From Dehalococcoidia bacterium (GTDB lineage Bacteria > Chloroflexota > Dehalococcoidia > SZUA-161), in NCBI GenBank assembly GCA_030619685.1, contig JAUXAX010000003.1, positions 1 to 64,000 on the forward strand: a stretch of DNA of 64,000 nt. The letters run 5' to 3'. This document shows, piece by piece, positions 17,629-25,830 of this stretch. The translations under genes were made by a program, and so were the position numbers. The notes under the pieces were generated by a model. The model had not been told where the DNA came from. It saw only the letters and a list, made by a program, of their open reading frames with translations, and made no database searches. Each line of letters begins with the position of its first letter. Position 1 is the first letter of the stretch.

Positions 17629-18615
17629 TTATTCTAAGTTCGCTAAAATATGTGGCACTTCTGCTGCTATGCTTTCGATAATCTCTCTCGCACTCACGAT
17701 CTCCTTGACCATTCCCGCAGCAGCCCCGCAGGGCGCTTCGGAGCTGACCAAGTCGCCCAGCACCAGCGAGTTCATCATGGGGTGAGCGAGAACAAGAGAA
17801 CCTAGCTCTTCAACCGGAGCGCCACTGCTCTCCATTTCCAGGTACTTTCCGGTGAAGTCATTCTTGATCGATCTGCCCATTCCCACACCCAGCTTTCTGC
17901 CCCATGAGACCGTGCTGGTGTCGTTTGCGTTGATTACGGCCTGTTTCATATCAGGGTGGGCGTCGCATTCATGGGTGGCAACAAACCTTGTCCCCATATA
18001 GACAGCTTCTGCACCCAAGGCCAGAGCGGCAACGACTCCCCTGGCGTCAGCAATGCCTCCCGCTGCGACTACCGATATCTTCACTGCATCAACTACTTGA
18101 GGAACAAGGACCAACGTCGGCAACTTGTCAACTCCGCTGTGCCCACCGGCCTCATATCCTTGAGCCACAACGGCATCGACCCCTGCTCCTTCTGCTTTCC
18201 TTGCATGTCTCACCGAGGCCACTATATGAAGAACCCTCACTCCAGCTTGCTTTAAGCGGCCAGTATAGATCTCTGGGCTTCCCATTGAGACTACAGCCAC
18301 CGGTATCCCTTCTTCAAGCGCTACCTCGATACATCTATCAGCGAATGCCCTGAGTTCTCCAAAACCAATGGGGAAATTTACGGCAAATGGCTTTTGAGTG
18401 AGTGTTTTCGCTTTTCTAATCTCATTTCGCAGCCGCTCCCCAGTCAAAGTGGCATCCTGTGTGATGGTTGTCGCTCCCGCATTCGGGCCGATAGTGCCCA
18501 GCCCGCCGGCGTTGGAAACGGCTGCCGCTAGGTTGGCACCGGTAATCCAGTTCATTGGCGCCTGGATTATGGGATACTCGATTCCCAAAAGCTCGCAAAT
18601 CCTGGTTCTCTTCAT
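17629..18615 (-). CDS. Nitronate monooxygenase / FabK-like flavin enzyme
   Basis: This 328-residue TIM-barrel protein belongs to the 2-nitropropane dioxygenase (NMO) family, FMN enzymes that oxidise nitronates or, as FabK, reduce enoyl-ACP. Visible motifs are PIIQAPMNWIT near the N-terminus, the glycine-rich flavin site AQGYEAGGHSG (about residues 150-160) with the His of class I NMOs, VVAAGGIADARGV and GAEAVYMGTRFVATHE. The exact substrate cannot be told. It has its own promoter and is separated from the formate dehydrogenase operon by over 350 bases, so no functional link is claimed. Confidence 0.85.
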   Translation of the reverse strand: MKRTRICELLGIEYPIIQAPMNWITGANLAAAVSNAGGLGTIGPNAGATTITQDATLTGERLRNEIRKAKTLTQKPFAVNFPIGFGELRAFADRCIEVALEEGIPVAVVSMGSPEIYTGRLKQAGVRVLHIVASVRHARKAEGAGVDAVVAQGYEAGGHSGVDKLPTLVLVPQVVDAVKISVVAAGGIADARGVVAALALGAEAVYMGTRFVATHECDAHPDMKQAVINANDTSTVSWGRKLGVGMGRSIKNDFTGKYLEMESSGAPVEELGSLVLAHPMMNSLVLGDLVSSEAPCGAAAGMVKEIVSAREIIESIAAEVPHILANLE

Positions 18616-18653
18616 CGAAGTCTCTCCTTATTCCATACTCCACTTTCCTGCGC

Positions 18654-18684
18654 ATTCTATCTCCTGGGTGGAGAAGACGTCAAG
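18654..18684 (-). promoter_or_regulatory. Promoter of the nitronate monooxygenase-like gene
   Basis: On the - strand TTGACG (18684-18679) and TAGAAT (18659-18654) are 18 bases apart, about 40 bases before the ATG at 18615. Confidence 0.55.
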
Positions 18685-18774
18685 GAATGTTATACTGGCT
18701 GTTTGCAGTTCCTTATATATAAAGGAGGAAATCACCAGGGACGGGAAGCTTAATTATTAATATACAGACTGTTC

Positions 18775-18875
18775 AATAAAGTCCCCCTTCACCCCCTTTA
18801 CAAAAGGGGGAAGATATGGGTAGGGCATATTACAAGAGGGGGGAAGACACGGGTAGTGCATAGTCTTTGAAAGGA
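18775..18875. repeat. Hairpin and imperfect direct repeat between the NMO gene and comM
   Basis: CCCCCTTT (18792-18799) and AAAGGGGG (18803-18810) form a tight hairpin. The following segment (ACAAAAGGGGGAAGATATGG and GTAGGGCATA) is repeated imperfectly at about 18832-18863. Its function is unknown; it may act as a terminator for either side. Confidence 0.5.
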
Positions 18876-18920
18876 GATGGGGATCAGAGGGGTGAGGTTC
18901 TTTAGACGGTCTCCATAGGT

Positions 18921-18949
18921 TTGTACCGCAGTGCTCTGGCTGCTATAAT
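18921..18949 (+). promoter_or_regulatory. Promoter of the interrupted comM gene
   Basis: TTGTAC (18921-18926) and TATAAT (18944-18949) are spaced by exactly 17 bases, 34 bases before the comM ATG. It remains intact but now drives only 36 codons and then the left end of the inserted element. Confidence 0.7.
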
Positions 18950-18982
18950 GAGGCACAAATATGGAAAAGGGTAGCTAGTGGC

Positions 18983-19093
18983 ATGTTAGCGAAGGTGAAA
19001 ACTGCTGCGGTAGTAGGCCTTGATGCTCAAGAGGTTGAAGTAGAGGCTGATATCTCGAGTGGATTGCCCTCAATGACGATTGCGGGAAAGTAA
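18983..19093 (+). pseudogene. comM: comM, 5' fragment (codons 1-35), cut by the inserted element
   Basis: The 36-residue peptide (MLAKVKTAAVVGLD..SGLPSMTIAGK) is the start of a ComM/YifB Mg-chelatase-like AAA protein, which acts as a helicase in natural transformation. Homology stops after codon 35 (GGA, 19085-19087). The next codon and the TAA belong to the inserted element. The rest of the gene resumes at 40614 in the matching frame. Together the fragments would give about 507 residues, the normal length, so nothing was lost at the target. Confidence 0.92.
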
Positions 19094-19117
19094 TAGCATA
19101 ACCTTCGAGTTGGCAGT
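19085..19117 (+). repeat. attL: left att arm, copy 1
   Basis: This 33-base arm (starts GGAAAGTAATAGCATAACC) follows comM codon 34 directly. It matches 19596-19628 at 31 of 33 bases. GGA is the only sequence shared with the right junction, so crossover lies within it. Confidence 0.82.
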
Positions 19118-19213
19118 TCTCCGAGCTGGCAAGAGGGGTGCCTAAGCCTGACCAAATGACCAACAGTCAAACATCGGCTTTCGCTTTGGAAGTAGATTAG
19201 CAATAGCAGAGGA

Positions 19214-19426
19214 TTGTCAATGAGCAGGCTACCGTGTCCATTGGGTGGCAAACGTAATAAACGATGCCGTGAAGTTTTCAGTTCGCTGGATGATCTTAGA
19301 ATTCATTTGTTTAATTACCACAAGTGCGAACCTGATGTTGCCGAGTGGCTTGCTAATGCAGATAGTGATTTTGTCAGGAATATGATTCGCTTATCGAGAA
19401 GGATTGACGAAGAACACAGCGGTTAA
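19214..19426 (+). CDS. Small C2H2 zinc-finger-like protein
   Basis: The 70-residue protein has CPLGGKRNKRC near residue 8, then VFSSLDDLRIHLFNYH. Two Cys, a Phe, a Leu and two His occur in the order of a C2H2 zinc finger, although the Cys spacing is wider than the classical two residues. ATG 19214 or 19220 is possible. It is the only intact frame in the 511-base remnant between the two att arms, so it may be the last cargo of the earlier insertion. Function unknown, possibly DNA binding. Confidence 0.55.
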   Translation: MSMSRLPCPLGGKRNKRCREVFSSLDDLRIHLFNYHKCEPDVAEWLANADSDFVRNMIRLSRRIDEEHSG

Positions 19427-19548
19427 ACACTGTCCAATCATCTATAAATTATTGACCCCCCCACCAACCTCACCCTCAATGCCACTTTCGTAATTGCACT
19501 CTGCACGGCCAGGGTTTCATCGCAGCCACCCACCCCCGACCGAACCGT

Positions 19549-19605
19549 TGTGTGTCCTAAAAGAGGAACGCTGGCTTGCTTTCATCTCGAAAGTTGGAAA
19601 GTAAT
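19549..19605 (+). pseudogene. Gene-end fragment, VCPKRGTLA copy 1
   Basis: A 29-base stretch (19549-19577) matches 36279-36307 at 27 bases. The two differences are silent in the frame that reads VCPKRGTLA, so this frame was once coding. Here it ends in the att arm (..CFHLESWKVIA then TAA). The parent gene is not recognised. Confidence 0.5.
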
Positions 19606-19628
19606 AGCATAACCTTTGAGTTGGCGGT
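19596..19628 (+). repeat. Internal att junction, arm copy 2
   Basis: This is the second copy of the 33-base arm (differences: T for C at 19617, G for A at 19626). The bases on its left (CATCTCGAAAGTTGGA) resemble those left of the right junction (CATCACTATCGTTGGA). It therefore looks like a joined attP, as expected when one element inserts into the attR of another. Confidence 0.78.
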
Positions 19629-19649
19629 GTGCAAGTCCTAGAAGGGAGT

Positions 19650-19677
19650 ATGACAAAAAAATATAAAGGGGTATAAT
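19650..19677 (+). promoter_or_regulatory. Putative promoter of the left element operon
   Basis: ATGACA (19650-19655) and TATAAT (19672-19677) are 16 bases apart. It lies just inside the second att arm, in front of the sigma-factor-like gene at 19751. Confidence 0.5.
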
Positions 19678-19750
19678 ACTTGGATTTAGTAAAGAAGATC
19701 GTACGTGGTAATAACCGCGAAATAGATAGATATGGAGATGAAGAGAGGAA

Positions 19751-20890
19751 ATGGCGAAGAATAGAGGCTCAAGCGATAAGAAGTTAGGCGATGATCTAAG
19801 GAAACTACGGAGGCAAGCAGCACTTGTTCTAAAGGATGAGGAACTTCTTGATGAGTTGCTTCGGGGAATAAGACCTAAAATTGAGGGTTTTGCCAGAACT
19901 TATGCGAATGCGCACGCGGATCGCGACCAGGGTGCTGCTCAAGAAGCAGCCGATGGTGCAATAGAGAAGGTAGCAGAGTTCGTTGCCCAGCTTGATAATG
20001 AAAGGGCACAACGTATATTAGACCCCGATGATTACCTTTTGAAAGTGGCCCACAACTCGGTAAGGGAGCACTTCAGGGGTAGGAGGGAAATAACCTTTGG
20101 CCACCAAGATGCCGACTACGATGAAGTGCCAGGGGGGGAGGATGAGAAAGGGGGAAGAGGCTACATCGTCCTGGCTTTGCCACATGAGGAGAGTGGCAGA
20201 AGGCAGCGGAAAAGGCTACCGTTTGTAGATTGGTTGCTTCAATACTTCTGCACACCAGTCGGGGTTGATGAAGACCGAGCTGATCGGCGGAATCTGAGCG
20301 AACCTGCTAGGGAGGCAAAGCTGTTGGTAGACACAATGCCCGATGATGGAACGGCCAAACTGATTCTGAGTGAGTACTCGTTGGGCTATAGACCTAGTAA
20401 AATTGCTGAGGCGTGGGGGCTTCAGAAGTCAAATGTCTCCAGGACACTCAAGACTTGGTTAAATAATTGGGGTTGGGATGAGGACAAAGTAAAGGAAGTT
20501 AGGCTTGGCTTTTTGTTGCATAACTTGGCTGACATTGCCGATGAATCGGAACGGGAAACCAACAAGATATATCGTAAACACCTTGTAGAAAAGGGCTGGA
20601 TGAAACAAGCCAGTTGGCCCAAGATATACTCAGAACAGCTTTATTTAAAGGCAACTACCGATCACAGGACAGCGGCATATCTCCGTACCCTACAAAGAGA
20701 TGACTTTTCAGAACCAGGGTCTTACATAGGGTCATTTGAATACTTCGTAGGGAGTCTGGGTTCAGGCTCAGGCTGGGGTTGGAATCGCAAGGCAACAAGG
20801 CGAAGGCGGGGGAAAAAGAAGTATGATTGGTTTGATGAGACAGTTGAGGATGAGCGCGAGCCATTTGATAGCATCCATGAGCTTTGGTAA
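19751..20890 (+). CDS. Sigma-70-like regulator with N-terminal region-2-like helix bundle and HTH
   Basis: The 379-residue protein has an N-terminal segment like sigma region 2 (about residues 45-115: ARTYANAHADRDQGAAQEA, then DPDDYLLKVAHNSVREHFRG), a poorly conserved middle, and a helix-turn-helix like region 4 (about 205-235: RPSKIAEAWGLQKSNVSRTL). The C-terminus is rich in Gly and basic residues (GSGSGWGWNRKATRRRRGKKK). Some phage and mobile-element sigma proteins have this plan, but it is longer than ordinary ECF factors. ATG 19751 follows GAGAGGAA. It may turn on the replication operon downstream. The family call is moderate. Confidence 0.5.
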   Translation: MAKNRGSSDKKLGDDLRKLRRQAALVLKDEELLDELLRGIRPKIEGFARTYANAHADRDQGAAQEAADGAIEKVAEFVAQLDNERAQRILDPDDYLLKVAHNSVREHFRGRREITFGHQDADYDEVPGGEDEKGGRGYIVLALPHEESGRRQRKRLPFVDWLLQYFCTPVGVDEDRADRRNLSEPAREAKLLVDTMPDDGTAKLILSEYSLGYRPSKIAEAWGLQKSNVSRTLKTWLNNWGWDEDKVKEVRLGFLLHNLADIADESERETNKIYRKHLVEKGWMKQASWPKIYSEQLYLKATTDHRTAAYLRTLQRDDFSEPGSYIGSFEYFVGSLGSGSGWGWNRKATRRRRGKKKYDWFDETVEDEREPFDSIHELW

Positions 20891-20981
20891 GAAAGGGCAT
20901 GATAACTTTTTTACCCCTTTTCCGTCATCTAAACCGAGGGGGTAAGAAACATCCCCATAAAAATGGGTGGAGGTGTCACAG

Positions 20982-21200
20982 GTGATAGTATTGATAAAGA
21001 GACCAAAGAATCTCCGCTGCTTCGACTGTGGCGACCCAATCGAGGGCGACTACATTAGTCAGGCCCACCCTTGGGGTACTATAGCCCTGCACCCTGACTG
21101 TGCCCGTGATGTCGGGCGCAAACTTGAGCAAGAGGCAGCAGAGTGCCTCTGTAGCGTATTGGCACCGCCGCCTAATAAGGCTGTAAGCGCGACCAATTAA
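20982..21200 (+). CDS. Small CxxC/HxxC zinc-binding protein
   Basis: The 72-residue protein holds LRCFDCGDPI near residue 11 and LHPDCARDV near 38, a CxxC..HxxC arrangement of a treble-clef or zinc-ribbon fold. GTG 20982 was chosen because GGAGGTG stands 8 bases upstream; a GTG at 20967 would lie before that site. Its role in the element is unknown. Confidence 0.55.
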   Translation: MIVLIKRPKNLRCFDCGDPIEGDYISQAHPWGTIALHPDCARDVGRKLEQEAAECLCSVLAPPPNKAVSATN

Positions 21201-21214
21201 GTAACCTTAGTTAC
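21201..21214. promoter_or_regulatory. Palindrome GTAAC-CTTA-GTTAC
   Basis: A 5-4-5 inverted repeat immediately after the preceding stop codon. It resembles the paired palindromes at 32438-32466 and could be an operator; the evidence is only its symmetry and the shared half-site. Confidence 0.35.
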
Positions 21215-21345
21215 GTCACCTTAAAGGGGCGAAGCTGGATAAGTTCAGTTTCGTCCCTTTTCAATTGCGGGCAAATGTGGAGGAACAAAAAGGGGGTTGA
21301 TGTCTAGGTAGATAAAACAATAGCCGTACCACCAAATGGAGACAG

Positions 21346-21370
21346 GAGAGGCCAAAACGCCTCTCTTTTT
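21346..21370 (+). terminator. Intrinsic terminator
   Basis: GAGAGGC (21346-21352), loop CAAAAC, GCCTCTC (21359-21365), then five T. It separates the sigma-like/zinc protein unit from the replication genes. Confidence 0.75.
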
Positions 21371-21383
21371 ATTAGGAGTGGAT

Positions 21384-21569
21384 ATGCAGATGAAAAGCAA
21401 AGCGGCGAATAAAACGCCGGATAAGCGCGGTAGGGGTCGAGAGGGCTTGAAGGTGGTATCAGCAGAGTTTATTCCCACGCTAGAGGCAAGGGGACGGCTT
21501 TCGCAGGTATATGATCTTCTGTTCATGCCACGACCACACGAAGACGAAGGCCAAGATAGCGAAGGGTGA
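21384..21569 (+). CDS. Small protein of unknown function, first gene of the replication unit
   Basis: The 61-residue protein is basic at the N-terminus (KSKAANKTPDKRGRGREG) and has a more ordered C-terminal half (VVSAEFIPTLEARGRLSQVYDLL) that could form a helix. ATG 21384 is preceded by AGGAG at 5 bases and lies just after the terminator at 21346-21370. An earlier start at 21336 would place the terminator inside the gene. It is 9 bases before the DUF5659 gene. Not recognised. Confidence 0.5.
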   Translation: MQMKSKAANKTPDKRGRGREGLKVVSAEFIPTLEARGRLSQVYDLLFMPRPHEDEGQDSEG

Positions 21570-21578
21570 GAGTGAGAG

Positions 21579-21830
21579 ATGAATAGCGAGAACGGCATTT
21601 TCAAAACGAGTGATCTGGGCTTGGCTGTGTTTTTATCCAGCCTTGGCGCAGAGCTAACCGACATTGACCGAACTGACCTGCGACGGGCCGTTTTCACTTT
21701 CTATCTTGGGCCTGCCCAAAAGGATGGGATAGCGAAGTGGCAAGACGGAAGTGCTCTGGTCAACGCTCTGGCTTTTTGGGCCAGTTACCAGAGGTTGAAG
21801 CTTGAGTTACATAACAAAGTCAGGAGATAG
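21579..21830 (+). CDS. DUF5659-like element protein
   Basis: The 83-residue protein begins IFKTSDLGLAVFLSSLG and ends NALAFWASYQRLKLELHNK. The FKTSDL..A..L start and final LK..LH helix are the pattern of DUF5659, small proteins found next to primases in phages and mobile elements. Function unknown. It sits 8 bases before the primase-helicase gene and is probably co-translated with it. Confidence 0.6.
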   Translation: MNSENGIFKTSDLGLAVFLSSLGAELTDIDRTDLRRAVFTFYLGPAQKDGIAKWQDGSALVNALAFWASYQRLKLELHNKVRR

Positions 21831-21838
21831 AGCTAAAA

Positions 21839-24076
21839 ATGGAACGGAAGATACTTGCAGACGCATTGGCTTATTCCAGGCGTGGTTGGCCTGTTTTCCC
21901 CGTGCATACAATTAAAAATGGACACTGTACCTGCGGTAAACCTGAATGCAAAGACAAGAACAATGAGGGGAAGCATCCTATTGGGAACCTTGCTCCTGAT
22001 GGGGTGAAGAACGCCACAACCGATGAGAGGCAAATCAAGAAATGGTGGAAGGCTATACCAGATGCAAACATAGGTATGGCGACAGGTAAGCCATCAGGGG
22101 TTGATGTTCTTGACGTTGACCCTAAACATGGGGGTGATGAATCACTCAAGCAATTGGAGGTGGAATACGGCTCTTTGCCGGATACCGTTGAAAGTATAAC
22201 AGGCAGTGGCGGTAGGCATATCCTCTTTCAGCATACCCCTGGCTTAAAGAATAGCAAGATAAAGGACTACCCTGGCCTTGATGTCAAGACCACAAATGGC
22301 TATGTTGTTGCTCCCCGAAGTCGGCATATTAGTGGCAATACATACGAGTGGGAGGCTTCGAGTCACCCTGACGATGTGCTGTTAGCACCTATGCCTCAGT
22401 GGTTGATTGACATTTTACCCAAGTCTGAGCAGGTTGCCCGTCCCTTACCAGAGAGGGTTCCAGACGGTGAGAGACAGATAGATTGGGCTTCTTTGGCAGG
22501 CAGTATGCGTAGGCGCGGGGCTAATGAGGAAGAGATGTACGCTGCGCTATCGGCAATGAACTCTTCACGCGGAAATCCGCCACTAGCCGATAGTGAACTG
22601 CGTTCGATTGCTCATAGCATGATGCGGTATCCTCCAGCACCACAAGAGGACTATCCTTTAACCGACTTTGGGAACGCAGCAAGGCTTGTTAACCAGCACG
22701 GCAAGGACACACGCTACTGTTTCAGGTGGGGTAAATGGCTCGTTTGGAATAGTAAGCAGTGGAAGGTAGACGAGACAGACGAAATAGTACGGCGAGCCAA
22801 GGACACAGCGAGGAATATCTACCTCGAAGCAGCGAGTTGTGGGGATGCTAATAAACGGAACGAGATAGCAAAATGGGCCAAGGCTTCTCAGTTTGAGAGA
22901 AACCTGAAAGCCATGATTTCAATGGCTAAGTCTGAGCCAGGCATTCCTGTGGAACCGAGTCAATTGGATTCAGACCTTTGGCTGTTGAATGTAGCGAATG
23001 GCACGATAGACCTTCGCACTGGCGAACTACGAGACTGGCAACGCGATGATCTGATTACAAAGATGTTGCCGATAGAGTACGACCCCTCTAGCCTCTGCCC
23101 TATTTGGGATGCGTTTCTTGACCGAATCATGGCAGGGAATCAGGACCTAATAGATTTCCTGAGAAGGGCTGTCGGATATAGCTTGACTGGCGATACCAGC
23201 GAGCAGGCACTATTTATAGGCTATGGACTTGGGGCCAACGGGAAAACCGTGTTCATCGAGACAATAAAGGCTATGCTGAGAGACTACGCTGCAACCGCCG
23301 ATTTCTCTACGTTCCTCATAAGGAACTCGGATGCGCCGCGTAATGATCTAGCTAACTTGGTAGGTACGAGATTTGTTGCCGCAACGGAAACCGAAAGCGG
23401 GAAAAAGCTGTCTGAGGCAGTAATAAAGCAAGTCACAGGCGGGGATGAGATTAGCTGCCGATTCCTGTACCATGAGCCGTTCAGCTACAGACCGAGGTAT
23501 AAGCTATTCCTGACGGTAAACCACAGGCCAATAATCAAAGACAGCACCCTTTCGATATGGCGACGTATAAAGCTCATACCTTTTGCTGTAACCATACCGG
23601 AAGTAGAGCAGGATAAGAGGCTACTCGAAAAGTTGCAAGGGGGGCTTTCTGGAATCCTAGCTTGGGCTGTTAGGGGGTGCTTGGAATGGCAAAAGAATGG
23701 CTTGGGTGTACCTGAAGAGGTAATAGCTGCTACGAATGAATATAGAGAGTTTGAGGACATTTTGGCGGGGTTTCTTGGGGGTTGCTGTGTCGAGGATGAA
23801 AACGCCCTGACTTCCGCTAAGGAACTATACAACGCTTATACGGAATACTGCTCAGACAATGGCGATGAACCCATAAAACAAATCACCTTTGGCAAGAGCC
23901 TGTCGGAGAGAGGCTTTATCCGTAAGAGAGGAACAAAGGGGGTTCACTGCTGGCGAGGTATTCAGTTGTCGGAACCACGGCCCGGCCTAATGGGTGACCC
24001 TTTTGCGGGGGGGCTAGCCTCAAAAAGAGACGAGGTGACCCAAGGTGACCCACTTTTCGGTAAAGTCCCTATATAG
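21839..24076 (+). CDS. Primase-polymerase / SF3 helicase (element replication protein)
   Basis: The 745-residue protein has an N-terminal Prim-Pol domain (about 1-185; GWPVFPVHT, then GVDVLDVDPKHGG with metal-binding Asp residues and SGGRHILFQH), a PriCT-like helical region (about 205-265), a D5-N/DUF5906-like region, and an SF3 helicase with Walker A LGANGKTVF (about 466). A C-terminal winged helix (ITFGKSLSERGFIRKRG) follows. P4-like satellites and many IMEs replicate with such proteins. The N-terminal Cys pair (CTCGKPEC) is typical of the Prim-Pol zinc-like insert. ATG 21839 follows GGAGATAGAG. It implies that the excised circle can replicate by itself. Confidence 0.88.
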   Translation: MERKILADALAYSRRGWPVFPVHTIKNGHCTCGKPECKDKNNEGKHPIGNLAPDGVKNATTDERQIKKWWKAIPDANIGMATGKPSGVDVLDVDPKHGGDESLKQLEVEYGSLPDTVESITGSGGRHILFQHTPGLKNSKIKDYPGLDVKTTNGYVVAPRSRHISGNTYEWEASSHPDDVLLAPMPQWLIDILPKSEQVARPLPERVPDGERQIDWASLAGSMRRRGANEEEMYAALSAMNSSRGNPPLADSELRSIAHSMMRYPPAPQEDYPLTDFGNAARLVNQHGKDTRYCFRWGKWLVWNSKQWKVDETDEIVRRAKDTARNIYLEAASCGDANKRNEIAKWAKASQFERNLKAMISMAKSEPGIPVEPSQLDSDLWLLNVANGTIDLRTGELRDWQRDDLITKMLPIEYDPSSLCPIWDAFLDRIMAGNQDLIDFLRRAVGYSLTGDTSEQALFIGYGLGANGKTVFIETIKAMLRDYAATADFSTFLIRNSDAPRNDLANLVGTRFVAATETESGKKLSEAVIKQVTGGDEISCRFLYHEPFSYRPRYKLFLTVNHRPIIKDSTLSIWRRIKLIPFAVTIPEVEQDKRLLEKLQGGLSGILAWAVRGCLEWQKNGLGVPEEVIAATNEYREFEDILAGFLGGCCVEDENALTSAKELYNAYTEYCSDNGDEPIKQITFGKSLSERGFIRKRGTKGVHCWRGIQLSEPRPGLMGDPFAGGLASKRDEVTQGDPLFGKVPI

Positions 24077-24177
24077 AATAATAAGCTGTTTTTTTACTGA
24101 AAAAAGGGTACAAAGGGTAACCTAGCTTCGGAAAAAGGGTAACTTGGTGGGGCATACCAGATATTAAGGGGGCTGGC

Positions 24178-24357
24178 ATGGACGAAGTACAAAGGGCTAA
24201 GGCTATCGAGGCCGAAAAGGAGTTCTACGACTTGCCGCTTGACGATAAAACGAGGGCCTTAATAGTTGACTGGGGAAAGAGGAACTATCCCAAATGTGGC
24301 TATAGGAAACTGGGGTTGATTATTAGCCAAAGAGAGTCGTTTTCTGAGGAAGAATAG
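24178..24357 (+). CDS. Small acidic protein of unknown function
   Basis: A 59-residue frame (MDEVQRAKAIEAEKEFYDL..GLIISQRESFSEEE) with AAGGGGG upstream of ATG 24178. The first half is a charged helix, and a KCGYRKLG segment follows. It lies about 100 bases after the primase-helicase in the same direction. The composition is protein-like, but no family was recognised. Confidence 0.45.
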   Translation: MDEVQRAKAIEAEKEFYDLPLDDKTRALIVDWGKRNYPKCGYRKLGLIISQRESFSEEE

Positions 24358-24622
24358 GATGGGTATGGAAGCGGGAGGAAAAGAATCTTTTATCGGCTTA
24401 ATCGAAACTGGAATAAACTTTCATCGTAGCTAAAAAGATGGGGTTTTTAAAGCTTGATTTAGCTTCGAAATCGTTTTTGAGTGTAGCTAAAAAAAAGCAG
24501 GTATCAAGGACTAGCCGCCCTGGATAACTAAGGGAATGACAAAAGTGGTGAAGTCGCTTAGCTTCACGCTAATTCTAATGGGGCAAGCTAGAATAAGAAG
24601 ATCGCGCAACACGGAGGTAATC

Positions 24623-24997
24623 ATGGAAGAGAAGAGTAAGCCAATTGATAAACAAAGGGACAACAATAGGGATGAGAAGGGCCGCTTTGTGCCTGGATAT
24701 AACCCTGGCACTGGTTTCAAGCCTGGGCAGAGTGGCAATCCAGCGGGGCGACCAAAGAACGAACTATGTATTACCGCCATGCTTCGCAACCAACTGGATG
24801 AGATCGCCGATATCACCCTAAAAGACGGGACAAAGAACACCGAGAAGACGTGGGCAGAGCTTATCGTTGAAGCTGTACTGAGAGGCGCTGCAACGGGAGA
24901 TGGCAGGCTCACAAAGGAGCTTCTTGACAGGTTGGAAGGCAAGGTGGCGGATAAGTTCCATGGTGAAGTGAAAGTTTACCGTACAGTGGAGGAGTGA
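24623..24997 (+). CDS. DUF5681 domain protein (terminase-small-subunit-like)
   Basis: The 124-residue protein contains GFKPGQSGNPAGRPKN (about residues 31-46), the hallmark of DUF5681, found in phage packaging regions and often taken as a terminase small subunit. The C-terminal half is helical (WAELIVEAVLRGAATGDG). ATG 24623 was chosen because GGAGG lies 7 bases upstream; the frame extends back to 24536 without a ribosome site. No large terminase follows. In satellite elements a lone small terminase can redirect helper-phage packaging, but that is an inference here. Confidence 0.65.
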   Translation: MEEKSKPIDKQRDNNRDEKGRFVPGYNPGTGFKPGQSGNPAGRPKNELCITAMLRNQLDEIADITLKDGTKNTEKTWAELIVEAVLRGAATGDGRLTKELLDRLEGKVADKFHGEVKVYRTVEE

Positions 24998-25707
24998 CGA
25001 ACCAGATAATTCAGGTGAAAATGGTCAATGGCGACAGAGACTAAAATTAGACACACTAGACACCTAAAAAAGAGGGGATTATGTCAAGGTGTCGCCAAAT
25101 CTCGAAGCTAATGCTCGTATGCACGGATGGATGGGCGAAGAATCGAAGCTAGCAAGGGACAGGCTATCGTTATTATGTGAAGTCTATATGGTCGGAACCC
25201 TTTACCAGTTTCCGAGCAGTGGCTATCTGAGTTTAAGGATTGCTTACCGTGATAGTCGCTCTAGGGGATGCTGAGTTGATGGGAATGTCTGGCGATGTAA
25301 CGCGTAACGCTCTAGCTTTGGGCATTGTAACGCTTGATGTCACGGTAGAATGTCACACCCGATTAGTATTGCGGAGATAGGATGAGGAAGCCTAGATACT
25401 CAGTTGTTTGCGTTGGGATGTTGGCGTGCGTGAGAACTGCGGCTGGTCTTGCGTTACGATATGTCCGTTCACCAAGCATTGTACTGTGGTAATGGTGCAA
25501 GAGTGGATAAAGAAGCAGGGATGATAAGGCGACTAGGTAGGGGGTGGGGTGGGGGTATACCTCTGTGGGTGAGAAACGGGTTGTGTAATAGGGAACCCCG
25601 AATTTATTAAAATGACAAAAAACGGGTACTTCGCATAAGAGGAACACCGTTGACTCCTCAAAGAAGCGTACAAACCGTACAACTAAAAAAGAGGTTTACG
25701 GATAACA
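24998..25707. other. Degraded region after the DUF5681 gene
   Basis: About 700 bases without a convincing gene. A 62-codon frame at 25089-25274 has odd composition and no good ribosome site. The phrase CTAAAAAAGAGG occurs at 25062-25073 and 25682-25693, each before a short frame, which suggests decayed copies of one leader. Confidence 0.4.
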
Positions 25708-25788
25708 ATGCCGACTAAAGACAAAGCCAAGGCAACCGAGCAGGCTAGGGTAAGGATGAAGCGTTACAGGGAAAGGCGCCCCCCGTGA
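25708..25788 (+). CDS. Short peptide, truncated phage-type protein start
   Basis: A 26-residue frame (MPTKDKAKATEQARVRMKRY then RERRPP). The EQARxRMxRYRER pattern is seen at the start of longer phage and element proteins. Here it ends early, so it is probably the remaining head of a broken gene. Confidence 0.35.
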   Translation: MPTKDKAKATEQARVRMKRYRERRPP

Positions 25789-25830
25789 CCCACCTATTAG
25801 TTGTAGGTTCCAAACGGGCCGACGCATTCG

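Noticed and set aside
25089..25274. A 61-codon + strand frame after the DUF5681 gene
   Set aside because: GTG start without a clear ribosome site, many rare-looking residues and stop-rich surroundings; considered decayed DNA.
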